DNA of 64,000 bases from UBA6912 sp963792895 (GTDB lineage: Bacteria > Actinomycetota > Acidimicrobiia > Spongiisociales > UBA5794): positions 124,001-188,000 of the forward strand of contig CAWBYA010000008.1 in the NCBI GenBank assembly GCA_963792895.1, in the 5' to 3' direction. This document shows, in pieces, positions 25,755 to 34,094 of the stretch. The notes beneath the pieces were generated by a model that worked only from the letters and a program-made list of their open reading frames with translations, had not been told where the DNA came from and ran no database searches. Each line of letters begins with the position of its first letter. Positions within the stretch are counted from its first letter, which is position 1. Made by a program: the position numbers and the translations under genes.

Positions 25755-27242
25755 CTAGTCGTAGACGCCCGTCAGATAGGTGTGGCCCTCACGCACCTCA
25801 CACAAGAAGGCACCTGCCGAGGTGACGATCTGATAGCGATCGGCGGGAGGGCCTCCATCCCACCATCGGCCAAGCTTGCGCCACGGGCCCGCCCACGACA
25901 GCACGGACACCCACCTGCTCCCCAGTCGGATACGCACCGGCATTCCCCCATCCCAATCGACCTCGAGCCGGGGAGGGTCGGGCGGGGCGAGGGTCGGGGA
26001 CGGCGTCGGGATCGCTCCCGGCCACGGGGCGGAAGGATCGCGGGCGACGGCCGGTGGTTCGTCGCCCCAGCGATGCCACATCACCCGCTCGCCGGGGTCA
26101 CGTCCGCCCTGCGGCATTGCTTGCACGACTCCCTCGAAACCCACGATGGCCTGGGTCTGCACCAGCGTGCGGTGCGCCTCGGCGGCGCTGCGCGCATCCT
26201 CGTGCAATGCAACCTGGCGTCCCCTATCCGACACATCGGCAGGAGCGAGCCGCAGCCTGATGACTCCACCGCGGATACCCGGCCCGCTGTGTACTCGCGC
26301 CTCGTCGAGCCAGGCGCGCAGCTGCCATCGCACCCGCTCGGCAAGCGTCGTCTCGTCGAAGGGGTCTGCATTGCGCCACGTTCTCGTGCGCACCGTGCCA
26401 TCTGCTGCCTCTGCTTCGACAACCACCCGATGCGGGGTCGCCCCCCGAAGCCCTGGATCCGAAAGCAGACGATGGGTGAGGGCTCGCCCAACGAATGCAG
26501 CCTGCTCCAAGTTCTCGAGCGGCGGGGAGAACCGTTCCTCGACCGCCAGGTCGGGCGGCACTCGGCGCACCTGGGGGCTCCGATCCTCGCCGGTGGCCAG
26601 GCGATGCGCGCTGAGGCCGTCGGTACCGAACCGCGACAGCATCGCCTCACGGGGCAGCGCAGCGAGCTCGCCGAGTGTGGTGATCCCCAGCCAGCGAAAG
26701 GTCGCCGCCAGCTCCTCACTGCCCACAGCCGTGACATCGAGCGAGCGGAGGAACGCGGCGTCGTCGGTGATGCGGCACACGGGAGCTTCCCTCGTCGATT
26801 GCTCGGCGGCGCGGTGGGCGGCGAAGGGCCCCGCAGCCACCCCCACCCGATATCCCTCCCCCGTCGTTGCGTCGAGTGTTGCGACGATCCTGCCGACCAG
26901 AGTCTCCTCGTCGCCGTAGTACTTCACCGCACCGACGATGGGGGCGAAGAGCAACCCAGGAGCTGAGATCTCGATGCGGGGGACCAGCGTTTCGATGGCG
27001 ACGGCAACGGGCTCGAAGGCTGCCGCCTCGGCACCCGGGTCGGCAACGACGGTCACCACGGTGGGACAGATCGCCTCGGCTTCCCTACGGCGCATCCCCA
27101 CTGCGATCCCTGCGGTGGCTGCAGCGGTGTTGACTCCCACCACTCGCCCGTCGACGCCGACTGCTTGCGCAGGCTCAGCCGGCGGCGCGTCCGGCCGGCG
27201 TAGCGCCCAGCCCGGATACCACACGCACAGCGTGCGTTCCAT
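25755..27242 (-). CDS. imuB: ImuB, non-catalytic Y-family polymerase-like subunit
   Basis: Scaffold of the SOS mutasome; the family bridges the beta clamp, ImuA' and DnaE2. 495 residues with the Y-family layout, but the first acidic motif is replaced by WYPGWALRRPDAPP and the second by RIEISAPGLLFAPI, so the metal-binding Asp/Glu are missing, as expected for ImuB. The little-finger region and a long C-terminal tail (WDGGMPVRIRLGSRW, YLTGVYD) follow. Its start overlaps imuA' by 68 bases, and the SOS box upstream should control both. No dnaE2 is in the window. Confidence 0.9.
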   Translation of the reverse strand: MERTLCVWYPGWALRRPDAPPAEPAQAVGVDGRVVGVNTAAATAGIAVGMRRREAEAICPTVVTVVADPGAEAAAFEPVAVAIETLVPRIEISAPGLLFAPIVGAVKYYGDEETLVGRIVATLDATTGEGYRVGVAAGPFAAHRAAEQSTREAPVCRITDDAAFLRSLDVTAVGSEELAATFRWLGITTLGELAALPREAMLSRFGTDGLSAHRLATGEDRSPQVRRVPPDLAVEERFSPPLENLEQAAFVGRALTHRLLSDPGLRGATPHRVVVEAEAADGTVRTRTWRNADPFDETTLAERVRWQLRAWLDEARVHSGPGIRGGVIRLRLAPADVSDRGRQVALHEDARSAAEAHRTLVQTQAIVGFEGVVQAMPQGGRDPGERVMWHRWGDEPPAVARDPSAPWPGAIPTPSPTLAPPDPPRLEVDWDGGMPVRIRLGSRWVSVLSWAGPWRKLGRWWDGGPPADRYQIVTSAGAFLCEVREGHTYLTGVYD

Positions 27243-27828
27243 GGTCCTCCACCTCGATGATTCGAGCCATCCCTTGCATCACCTTCCCGGACGCTTCCAT
27301 CACGAGGCGACGTCGAGTCAGCCGGCCAAACCCATCCCCGACTCCCTCCCACACGATCTCTCGGGCCGTCAGCCGCAGATGCGCCACACCTCCCGGCAAC
27401 TCACCCCGAACCGGACGCAGCACGAGCGGGGTGCGTCGCGTACGCGAGGTCGCTGCCAGCTTGCGGAGATGTGCCTCCTTCACCCGTTGCGGCACCTCGG
27501 CGAACACCGCCTGCATGCCGTCGAGGAGGCCGCCGACCACCCGGCCCCACATGACAGTGTCATCACAGCGCACCACGACGAGACGTTCGGGAGGAATCCC
27601 AAGCTCCCATGCTGCAGGCGGGCAGAGCCATCCCCTGACATCGACGTAGGCGATGGGGCCACGACGTGCCGCCTCCACCATCATCGCCAGCCCCAAGCGG
27701 GTGAGCCCGAAGCCGGGCGGCCCTTCCAGCCCCACCACCCTGCCGGGGGGCAGAGCGAGGGGGTCAACGACGGGTGCGGACGCGGGCGAGGGCATCGCAC
27801 CGACGATCGTTTCCGCCCTCGCCACCAT
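27175..27828 (-). CDS. imuA': ImuA'-like RecA-fold mutasome protein
   Basis: 217-residue RecA/SulA-like protein immediately upstream of imuB. The P-loop region is degenerate (GLEGPPGFGLTRLGLAM), followed by IAYVDVRGWLCPPAAWELGI and VVRCDDTVMWGRVVGGLLDG, which match the ImuA' pattern rather than an active ATPase. ATG 27828 has GGAGG six bases upstream. A perfect LexA box lies 46 bp before the start, so damage induction is expected. ImuA' helps deliver ImuB and DnaE2 to lesions. Confidence 0.85.
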   Translation of the reverse strand: MVARAETIVGAMPSPASAPVVDPLALPPGRVVGLEGPPGFGLTRLGLAMMVEAARRGPIAYVDVRGWLCPPAAWELGIPPERLVVVRCDDTVMWGRVVGGLLDGMQAVFAEVPQRVKEAHLRKLAATSRTRRTPLVLRPVRGELPGGVAHLRLTAREIVWEGVGDGFGRLTRRRLVMEASGKVMQGMARIIEVEDHGTHAVRVVSGLGATPAGRAAG

Positions 27829-27873
27829 CGTGGTCCTCCAGCTCGCTCTCCCTTGGGGAGAACGGCTACTGTA

Positions 27874-27889
27874 TCGAACATATGTTCGA
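27874..27889. promoter_or_regulatory. LexA binding site (SOS box)
   Basis: TCGAACATATGTTCGA is a perfect 16-bp palindrome with the GAAC-N4-GTTC core of actinobacterial and Bacillus-type LexA sites. It sits 46 bp upstream of imuA', the classic SOS-regulated mutasome operon. Confidence 0.95.
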
Positions 27890-28028
27890 TCAGCAAGTAG
27901 GGCGGGCCACCCAAAGGGACCTCACGGAAGGGACACACCCAGGGTTCCCCCTCATCGCCAAACCGTTAGCCTGACATGTGCGCCCCCAATTCGGGCGCAG
28001 CGACAGGCCCACCGAAAGGAGTCGCTTC

Positions 28029-28235
28029 GTGTCCGTAGCGAAGGTCATCGAGATCACATCCACCTCCCCCGGCTCGTTCGAGGACGCCATCCGAAAAGGT
28101 CTCGCCAAGGCGCAAAAAACCATCGACGGCATCCGGGGTGCGTGGATCTCCGAGCAGAAGGTGGAGCTGGCTGAGGACGGCACCATCAAGCATTTCCGCG
28201 TCGACATGAAGCTCACGTTCCTCCTCGAGGACTGA
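28029..28235 (+). CDS. Dodecin flavin-storage protein
   Basis: 68-residue dodecin. VSVAKVIEITSTSPGSFEDA is the first strand and helix; KTIDGIRGAWISEQKVEL carries the flavin-stacking Trp; FRVDMKLTFLLED is the closing strand. Twelve subunits form a hollow sphere that sequesters FMN or riboflavin. The start is GTG 28029, set by AAAGGAG seven bases upstream. A strong terminator hairpin follows its stop. The 28-kb position puts it opposite imuA'-imuB, with about 140 bp between. Confidence 0.93.
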   Translation: MSVAKVIEITSTSPGSFEDAIRKGLAKAQKTIDGIRGAWISEQKVELAEDGTIKHFRVDMKLTFLLED

Positions 28236-28261
28236 GCGCCGCCACCCCACCCCAAACTGAA

Positions 28262-28289
28262 GAGGGCCCTCCCAACTGGGAGGGCCCTC
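28262..28289. terminator. Bidirectional terminator hairpin between dodecin and pnp
   Basis: A perfect 12-bp stem, GAGGGCCCTCCC pairing with GGGAGGGCCCTC, with loop AACT. It lies between the convergent dodecin and pnp stops. No long U-run on either side, as is common in high-GC genomes. Confidence 0.8.
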
Positions 28290-28355
28290 GGTACTCTTCC
28301 TCCCTCGAAGGGAGGGGAAGCCGATTCGGGACCACAGGTCCCGGATCGAAACCTC

Positions 28356-30797
28356 CTAGAACCCGCTCTCGAAGTCGTCCTCGAAGGACACGACCTTGCG
28401 GTCACCCGACTGGCCGCCCTGGCGGGACTGTCCGCCGCTGCCGCTGCCGCTGTCGCTGCTGCTGCTGCGGTCGCGACCCCGATCACGGTCACGGCCATCG
28501 CGTCCGCCACGATCTCGGCTCCGGCCGCGGTCGCCGCCGCGTCCGCCACGATCGCCGTCACGGCGTCGGTCGCCACCCCGGCGCTCACCGTTGTCGCCGC
28601 CGCCACCACCGCCCCCGGTGCCGAACGACGCACCGGGCTTGAGCTCGAGCTCGACACCATCGGCGAGGTCGAGCGACACCTTGCCGCGATCGTCGATCTC
28701 ACGAACGACAACCTGAACCGAGTCGCCGAGCGACAACACGTCCTCGACCTGGTTCACCCGGCGCCCGCCACCCATCTTCGAGATGTGGAGCAGACCGTCG
28801 CGACCCGGAAGGATGTTGACGAAAGCGCCGAACTTCGTGATGTTCACCACCTCGCCGTCGTAGGACTCGCCCACCTTTGCCTCCGGGGGGAACCCGATGG
28901 CGAGAATGCGCTCCTTGGCGAGCTGCATCGAGGAGGTGTCGGCAGCGCCGACGCGCACAGTCCCGTCATCGTCGATCTCGATGGTGGCCCCGGTCTCCTC
29001 CTCGAGCTCACGAATGACCTTGCCCTTGGGCCCGATGACCTCGCCGATCCTGTCCTTCGGGATCTGGATCGACTCGATCTTTGGTGCGTTCGGAGCGAGC
29101 TCCGCCCGTGGTTCGGCGATCACCTCGGCCATCGCATCGAGTATGGAGAGCCGTGCGTCTCGGGCTTGACCTATCGCCTCGACAAGAACCTCGGCGGGCA
29201 GCGACTCGATCTTGGTGTCGAGCTGGAGCGCTGTGATCATGTCACGGGTCCCTGCCACTTTGAAGTCCATGTCGCCGAGAGCGTCTTCTGCACCGAGGAT
29301 GTCGGTGAGAGTGACGAAACGGCCGTCATGGGCGATGAGGCCCATGGCGATGCCGGCAACGGGCGCTGCGATCGGGACGCCGGCGTCCATGAGCGACAAC
29401 GACGAGCCGCAGACGGACGCCATCGACGACGATCCGTTCGACATCAGCACCTCGGAGACGAGACGGAAGGCGTACGGGAACTCCGTGGCTTCCGGGATCA
29501 CGGGCAGCAGCGCCTTCTCGGCAAGTGCGCCGTGACCGATCTCGCGCCGCTTCGGGCCGCGCATGAAGCCAGTCTCGCCGGTGGCGAACGGCGGCATGTT
29601 GTAGTGGTGCATGTAGCGCTTCGACTCTTCGACCGAGATCGTGTCGAGCATCTGCTCCATACGCTGCATGCCGAGCGTGGTCGCATTGAGCACCTGCGTC
29701 TCGCCGCGCTGGAAGAGGCCCGAGCCGTGCGCCTCGGGAATGATTCCGACCTCCACCGAGATGGGGCGGATGTCCGTGAGGCCTCGACCGTCGAGGCGTA
29801 CGCCGTCGTTGACGACCCGCTCGCGCATCACGGTCTTCTGCACCGAGCGGAATGCACGCTTTGCGGCGGTCTGAGTGTCGGCCTCGTCGTCGGGGATGGC
29901 GAGCTCCGCCATCACTGCCTCGGCGATCTCCGCCTCAGTGCGCAACCGCTCCTGCTTGTCGACGATGGTGCCCATCGCTTCGAGCTTGGGGCGGGCGATG
30001 GATTCGACCCGGCCGTACAGATCGGCTGGATAGTCCTCGACGAGCGGCCACTCGACGGCCGGCGGCTCACCGATGTGACCCGCGAGCTCGAGCTGGAGGT
30101 CGATGATGGTTGCGATGTGGCCCTTCGCCACCTCGAGGCCCTGCGCCACGGTCGCTTCGTCGCTCGGCGCTTGGCCGGCAGCAACGTGGCGATAGCCATT
30201 CTCGGTCGCACCCGCCTCGACCATGGCGATATCGATCTCACCGGAAGCATTGCGCTTGCCGGCAACGACGAGCTCAAAAACGGACTCCTCGAGCTCGTCG
30301 AACGTCGGCATGGCAATCCACTCGCCGTCCTTGAGCGCAACACGAATCGCGCCGATGGGGCCGAGGAAAGGGATTGGACTGAGCGTCAGTGCGGCCGATG
30401 CAGCATTGAGCGCAGGCACGTCGTAGGCGTTGACGAGATCGGCCGACAGCACGGTTGCTACAACGTGGGTCTCCGAGCGAAACCCATCTCGGAACGATGG
30501 GCGCAACGGGCGGTCGATGAGGCGGCATGTCAGCGTCGCCTTCTCGGTCGCACGGCCCTCGCGCCGGAAGAACGAGCCGGGGATGCGTCCAACGGCGTAC
30601 ATCCGCTCTTCGACGTCTACGGTCAGGGGGAAAAAGTCGACGCCCTCTCGCAGCCGCCTGCTGGCGGTTGCGGTGACGAGAACTTCGGTACTGCCGATGG
30701 ACGCAACGACTGCGCCGTCGGCAAGTTGGGCGAGTTTGCCCGCCGTGAATGCGACGTCTTTGTCGCCGACACGGCCACGTACGGTGGTCTCTGCCAC
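28356..30797 (-). CDS. pnp: Polyribonucleotide nucleotidyltransferase
   Basis: 3'-5' phosphorolytic exoribonuclease of RNA turnover. 813 residues: two RNase PH-like domains (first with FFPLTVDVEERMYAVGRIPG near 56, second with FQRGETQVLNATTLG and SNGSSSMASVCGSSLSLMDA), then KH with IGPKGKVIRELEEETGA, S1 with GAFVNILPGRDGLLHISKM, and a basic low-complexity tail rich in Arg, Gly, Asp and Ser. The start is GTG 30797 behind AAGGAG. That site is locked in a hairpin (see 30804-30824). The gene follows rpsO, the usual order. Confidence 0.97.
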   Translation of the reverse strand: MAETTVRGRVGDKDVAFTAGKLAQLADGAVVASIGSTEVLVTATASRRLREGVDFFPLTVDVEERMYAVGRIPGSFFRREGRATEKATLTCRLIDRPLRPSFRDGFRSETHVVATVLSADLVNAYDVPALNAASAALTLSPIPFLGPIGAIRVALKDGEWIAMPTFDELEESVFELVVAGKRNASGEIDIAMVEAGATENGYRHVAAGQAPSDEATVAQGLEVAKGHIATIIDLQLELAGHIGEPPAVEWPLVEDYPADLYGRVESIARPKLEAMGTIVDKQERLRTEAEIAEAVMAELAIPDDEADTQTAAKRAFRSVQKTVMRERVVNDGVRLDGRGLTDIRPISVEVGIIPEAHGSGLFQRGETQVLNATTLGMQRMEQMLDTISVEESKRYMHHYNMPPFATGETGFMRGPKRREIGHGALAEKALLPVIPEATEFPYAFRLVSEVLMSNGSSSMASVCGSSLSLMDAGVPIAAPVAGIAMGLIAHDGRFVTLTDILGAEDALGDMDFKVAGTRDMITALQLDTKIESLPAEVLVEAIGQARDARLSILDAMAEVIAEPRAELAPNAPKIESIQIPKDRIGEVIGPKGKVIRELEEETGATIEIDDDGTVRVGAADTSSMQLAKERILAIGFPPEAKVGESYDGEVVNITKFGAFVNILPGRDGLLHISKMGGGRRVNQVEDVLSLGDSVQVVVREIDDRGKVSLDLADGVELELKPGASFGTGGGGGGGDNGERRGGDRRRDGDRGGRGGDRGRSRDRGGRDGRDRDRGRDRSSSSDSGSGSGGQSRQGGQSGDRKVVSFEDDFESGF

Positions 30798-30803
30798 GCG
30801 TTT

Positions 30804-30824
30804 CTCCTTCGATTGTCGAAGGAG
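30804..30824 (-). promoter_or_regulatory. Hairpin that sequesters the pnp ribosome-binding site
   Basis: On the transcript, CUCCUUCGA, a 3-nt loop (CAA) and UCGAAGGAG form a perfect 9-bp stem. The second arm contains the AAGGAG Shine-Dalgarno of pnp, six bases before the GTG start. This could make pnp translation depend on opening or cleavage of the stem, which suits the known post-transcriptional autoregulation of pnp in other bacteria. Confidence 0.6.
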
Positions 30825-30915
30825 GCTCGCCCAATTGGCAGTCGTCGAGGCTCTCTCGAAGCGGGAGCATCGGCCACTGACAACTGGGTGTCGGCCTCCT
30901 CCGGTCTGATATCAC

Positions 30916-30941
30916 AGAAGGCGGCCGGAGGGCCGCCTTCT
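30916..30941 (-). terminator. Hairpin between rpsO and pnp
   Basis: An 11-bp perfect stem, AGAAGGCGGCC with GGCCGCCTTCT, with a 4-nt loop, seven bases after the rpsO stop. It may be a partial terminator or a processing site that sets the rpsO:pnp ratio. No U-run. Confidence 0.6.
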
Positions 30942-30948
30942 CACCGAC

Positions 30949-31206
30949 TCACCGACGCAAGCCGAGCTTGGCGATGAGCGATCGGTAACGCTCGACATCC
31001 TGATTGCGCAGGTAGTTCAACAAGCGTCGCCGCTTTCCCACCATCATCAGCAGACCCCGCCGCCCGTGGTGATCCTTCTTGTGGAACCGCAGGTGTTCGG
31101 TGAGGTGATTGATGCGCTCGGTGAGCAGTGCGACCTGAACCTCCGGCGAACCGGTGTCGGTCTCGTGCGACCCGAACTCTTCGATGACGGTCTTGGTTTC
31201 TTTCAC
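30949..31206 (-). CDS. rpsO: 30S ribosomal protein S15
   Basis: 85 residues, about normal. GSHETDTGSPEVQVALLTER, LTEHLRFHKKDHHGRRGL and the C-terminal RRRLLNYLRNQDVERYRSLI are characteristic. It binds 16S rRNA helices 20-22 early in 30S assembly. The start is GTG 31206 with AAGGAAA upstream. It is transcribed from a TTGGCC/TACACT promoter at 31259-31286 and followed by pnp. Confidence 0.97.
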   Translation of the reverse strand: MKETKTVIEEFGSHETDTGSPEVQVALLTERINHLTEHLRFHKKDHHGRRGLLMMVGKRRRLLNYLRNQDVERYRSLIAKLGLRR

Positions 31207-31258
31207 GGCGAACGAGTTTCCTTCGCGCAGAACGGAAGTGGACGAGCGTCCGAATGCA

Positions 31259-31286
31259 AGTGTACCACCTTTACGACGGGGGCCAA
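31259..31286 (-). promoter_or_regulatory. Promoter of rpsO
   Basis: On the minus strand, TTGGCC (31286-31281), a 16-bp spacer, and TACACT (31264-31259), about 46 bp before the predicted RNA start-to-GTG distance. It closely resembles the rpsB promoter (TTGGAC-N16-TACACT). Confidence 0.65.
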
Positions 31287-31297
31287 GCCGAGACCCG

Positions 31298-31687
31298 TCA
31301 TGGTGTGCCCACCATGGCCTCGACCTCGATCTCGACCATCCAGGAGGGGTTCAAGAGCGCGGCAACGACGACCATGGTCGCTGCAGGCATCGCCGCTCCG
31401 AACACTTCGCGATGGGCCCGTCCGATGTCGTCGGCGTCGCCGGCATCAGTGATGAACATCCGCGTTCTCACCACGTCGCCTGCCGAACCGCCGAGCGCCT
31501 CGACTGCAGCGAGAGCGATCTCGCCGCATCGCCGCATCTGGGCGTAGGCCGTCGGCGCCACCACTCCGCCGAGCGGGGGTATCGGTGCGGTGCCGGCAAC
31601 GAGGATTCGATCGCCCACTCGGACGGCGCGGCTGAACCCGTACCGCTCCTCGTAGGGAGAGTCTGACCGCACCGTTCGCCGCACCAT
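31298..31687 (-). CDS. RidA-family (YjgF/YER057c) protein
   Basis: 129 residues. RidA proteins deaminate reactive enamine/imine intermediates. Visible: YGFSRAVRVGDRILVAGTAP, TAYAQMRRCGEIALAAVEAL and the conserved Arg in VVRTRMFITD; the C-terminal part ends LNPSWMVEIEVEAM where archetypal RidA has the LP.xxxVEIE pattern. It is probably an Rid2-7 type rather than true RidA. ATG 31687 has TATGAT six bases upstream, leaderless, and is divergent from the rhodanese gene. Confidence 0.85.
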   Translation of the reverse strand: MVRRTVRSDSPYEERYGFSRAVRVGDRILVAGTAPIPPLGGVVAPTAYAQMRRCGEIALAAVEALGGSAGDVVRTRMFITDAGDADDIGRAHREVFGAAMPAATMVVVAALLNPSWMVEIEVEAMVGTP

Positions 31688-31693
31688 CGGGGC

Positions 31694-31699
31694 ATCATA
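31694..31699 (-). promoter_or_regulatory. -10 box TATGAT of the RidA-family gene
   Basis: TATGAT ends six bases before ATG 31687; leaderless pattern. Confidence 0.55.
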
Positions 31700-31718
31700 T
31701 CGAGAGACGCGCGTGCGC

Positions 31719-31724
31719 TATCGT
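31719..31724 (+). promoter_or_regulatory. -10 box TATCGT of the rhodanese gene
   Basis: TATCGT ends seven bases before ATG 31732; leaderless pattern, back to back with the RidA promoter. Confidence 0.5.
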
Positions 31725-31731
31725 CGCCGGC

Positions 31732-32067
31732 ATGCAGCCCATCGTTCCGCAAGTCCCCACCATCACGGTCGTAGAGGCCAAACGCCGTCGCGCCGCAGGG
31801 GCCCGGCTGATCGATGTCCGGGAACGGGTCGAGTTCGACGCCGTGCGGGTGCCGGATTCCGAGTTGATGCCGATGTCGACCATCCAGCAGTGGTACACCG
31901 AGCTCCAGCCAGACGAGGAGCTGCTCGTGCTCTGCCGTTCCGGCAACCGCTCGGCGTCCGTCGTCAACGCCCTCATCGAGCAAGCCGGCTTCACCAACGT
32001 CGTGAACATCGAAGGCGGCATCATCGCATGGTCGGAGGCCGGGCTCGGTATCGACGTCGAGCCCTGA
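31732..32067 (+). CDS. Single-domain rhodanese-like protein
   Basis: 111 residues, one rhodanese fold. LIDVRERVEFDAVRVPDS is the N-terminal half, and LLVLCRSGNRSASVV holds the active-site Cys in a CRSGNRS loop, so it should form a persulfide. VVNIEGGIIAWSEAGL closes the domain. It is the third rhodanese-type domain in the window after the two in sseA. Isolated, divergent from the RidA gene. Confidence 0.88.
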   Translation: MQPIVPQVPTITVVEAKRRRAAGARLIDVRERVEFDAVRVPDSELMPMSTIQQWYTELQPDEELLVLCRSGNRSASVVNALIEQAGFTNVVNIEGGIIAWSEAGLGIDVEP

Positions 32068-32268
32068 GCTCGGGTCTCGAGCCGAACCCGCGAGGGCAGC
32101 GAGGGACGCCCGCGCGCCCGCGGAGGAATCGCCGCCCGCTCCCCGCCTTTGGCCGGGCCGCCCAGGCCCCGGCGTAGCGGTCCGCAATCCCAGAGCATCC
32201 TCCGTCAACTGAGCCTCTCAGGCGCCGGTGTACTGCGGCGGACACACCGGCCGAGAGATCGTCACGCG
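32068..32268. other. GC-rich non-coding gap after the rhodanese and ribF genes
   Basis: 201 bp between convergent stops with no convincing ORF. It has several short inverted repeats, for example CCGGTG...CACCGG (arms near 32225 and 32250) and CTGAG/CTCAG near 32210, which may terminate ribF transcription. No U-run, tRNA or known RNA motif recognised. Confidence 0.4.
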
Positions 32269-33192
32269 CTACGCCAGGACCTCGGCAGCAGCCTCTGCGT
32301 CTCGAGCGATCTGGGCGACGAGCTCGGCGACGCCTGCGAACTTCCTCTCGCTGCGGATCCGAAAGACGAAGTCCACCTGGAGCTCTCGGTCGTAGAGGTC
32401 GACGTCGACATCGAGCACGTGAACCTCGACCACCTCGGTGACCCCGTCGAACGTGGGACGCACCCCGACGTTGGCGACGGCGGGCAACTCGGGCGCACCG
32501 ACGCCGGCGCGCACTGCGTAGACACCACGCTTGGGCAGCGCCTGATGAGGAGCCAAGCGCAGGTTGGCAGTCGGGTAGCCGATGGACCGGCCCCTGCCGT
32601 CGCCCCGAACGACCAGACCTCTCAATTGGAAGGGTCGCCCAAGTGCGTGATTGACGCTCTCGATGTCCCCCGCCGCCAGCGAGGCTCGGATCTGGGTGGC
32701 GCCGAACGGCGACGACTCCCCCACGAGCCGCACCGGATCCACGACGAACCCGTGGCGGCGGCCCAGCTCGGTGAGGAGCGCGACATCGCCCTGCTGCCGG
32801 TACCCGAAGCGAAAGTCCTCCCCAACGGAGACGAGCCCAACACCCAGCGCATCGACGAGCACGTCACCGACGAACGCCTCAGGCGAAAGGCGCCGGGTAC
32901 GCTCGTCGAAGTCGAGCAACGCCACGCAGTCGACGCCCAGCTCGGCAAACAGCTCGAGTCGCTGAGCCCGCGTAGTGAGCTGCGGTGGCACTCGGTCGGG
33001 AGCGAGCAGCGTCGCCGGATGATCCCGGAACGTCACAACCGTCAAGTCCATGCCGAGCGACGTCGCCCGCTCTCCGAGCCGGCTGATGACGTGCCGATGA
33101 CCGCGGTGGACGCCGTCGTACACGCCAATGGTCGCGGCGCGTTCCCTCGCGGGACGTGACCACCCCTCGAACGGGCCTTCGAGCAGCTTCAC
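32269..33192 (-). CDS. ribF: Bifunctional riboflavin kinase/FAD synthetase
   Basis: Makes FMN then FAD. The N-terminal FAD synthetase domain has TIGVYDGVHRGHRHVI, VGEDFRFGYRQQGDV and SSPFGATQIRASLAAGD. The C-terminal kinase has GDGRGRSIGYPTANL, PKRGVYAVRAG, VANVGVRPTFDG and the metal-binding end of LYDRELQVDFVFRIR. 307 residues. It overlaps truB by four bases as the last gene of the rimP-nusA-infB run. Confidence 0.95.
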   Translation of the reverse strand: MKLLEGPFEGWSRPARERAATIGVYDGVHRGHRHVISRLGERATSLGMDLTVVTFRDHPATLLAPDRVPPQLTTRAQRLELFAELGVDCVALLDFDERTRRLSPEAFVGDVLVDALGVGLVSVGEDFRFGYRQQGDVALLTELGRRHGFVVDPVRLVGESSPFGATQIRASLAAGDIESVNHALGRPFQLRGLVVRGDGRGRSIGYPTANLRLAPHQALPKRGVYAVRAGVGAPELPAVANVGVRPTFDGVTEVVEVHVLDVDVDLYDRELQVDFVFRIRSERKFAGVAELVAQIARDAEAAAEVLA

Positions 33193-34094
33193 GTCAGGAC
33201 GACCTCGGCCCTCGCCCGACCGTCGTCGATGCGATAGACGGCGAGAAGGGCCCCATCGGCGTCGAGCACCCGAACCGGCCCGGCCGCGGGCACGCCGGCG
33301 CCCAGAGCACCCGGACCGAGCGGCACACCGTTCCCGACGGCCGCAGCGGTGCCTGCATCAACCGTGACCGATGTCACGTCGGGAAGGCCTTCTGCTGGGG
33401 AGATGAGCGCCGTCGCGAAACGTCCCTCACCCGCCAGCGCTTCGAGCTGCTCGATGGTTGCCGCCGACCCCACGTGCAGGCTCCCATTGGCTTCGCGGCG
33501 CAGCGCGATGAGATGGGCGCGCCCGCCGACGGCTCGGGCGATGTCGTCCGCGAGGGTCCGCACGTACGTCCCTGTCGAGCATGTGACGGCGAAGGTCACC
33601 TCTGGGTAGTCCGACGGGGCGAAGTCGACGATCTCGAGGCGGGAGATGGTCACGGGACGGGCTTCCCTCTCGACCTCGGTGCCTTCTCGGGCGAGCTCGT
33701 AGAGGCGCCTTCCCTCCACCTTCCGCGCCGAGACCATGGGGGGTACCTGCAGGATTGGCCCGGTGAACCGACCCAGCACGGCGAGGACGTCCCGCTCCTC
33801 GACCGGCATCGGCTCGCGTGACAGCACCGCGCCGTCGGCGTCCAGCGAGTCGGTGGCAACGCCGAACTTGGCGGTGGCGAGGTAGCGCTTCGGCGCTCCT
33901 TGGACGAAGCGGAGAAGACGGGTGGCACGTCCGACGCCCAGCACCAGGAGACCGGTCGCCATGGGGTCGAGCGTCCCGGCGTGACCGATCTTGCGCTCAC
34001 CGGAGAGGCCACGGACCTTCCCAACGACGTCGTGCGACGTCCATCCCCCAGGTTTGTCGACGAGCACGAAGCCGCTCAGCGCAACACCAGTCAT
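33189..34094 (-). CDS. truB: tRNA pseudouridine(55) synthase
   Basis: Forms the universal psi-55 of the T loop. KPGGWTSHDVV, the catalytic motif GHAGTLDPMATGLLVL with its Asp, KRYLATAKFGVATDS, CSTGTYVRTLADDIA and AHLIALRREANG are all present. 301 residues with a C-terminal extension. ATG 34094 overlaps the nrnA stop (ATGA), and its own stop overlaps ribF. Confidence 0.96.
   Translation of the reverse strand: MTGVALSGFVLVDKPGGWTSHDVVGKVRGLSGERKIGHAGTLDPMATGLLVLGVGRATRLLRFVQGAPKRYLATAKFGVATDSLDADGAVLSREPMPVEERDVLAVLGRFTGPILQVPPMVSARKVEGRRLYELAREGTEVEREARPVTISRLEIVDFAPSDYPEVTFAVTCSTGTYVRTLADDIARAVGGRAHLIALRREANGSLHVGSAATIEQLEALAGEGRFATALISPAEGLPDVTSVTVDAGTAAAVGNGVPLGPGALGAGVPAAGPVRVLDADGALLAVYRIDDGRARAEVVLT

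Noticed and set aside
28785..30977. 730-codon plus-strand open frame opposite pnp
   Set aside because: Antisense shadow of a conserved gene; composition driven by high GC, and no family features.
32068..32268. Structured RNA or small protein gene in the rhodanese-ribF gap
   Set aside because: Short inverted repeats are present but no known RNA motif, ribosome-binding site or protein-like ORF could be supported.
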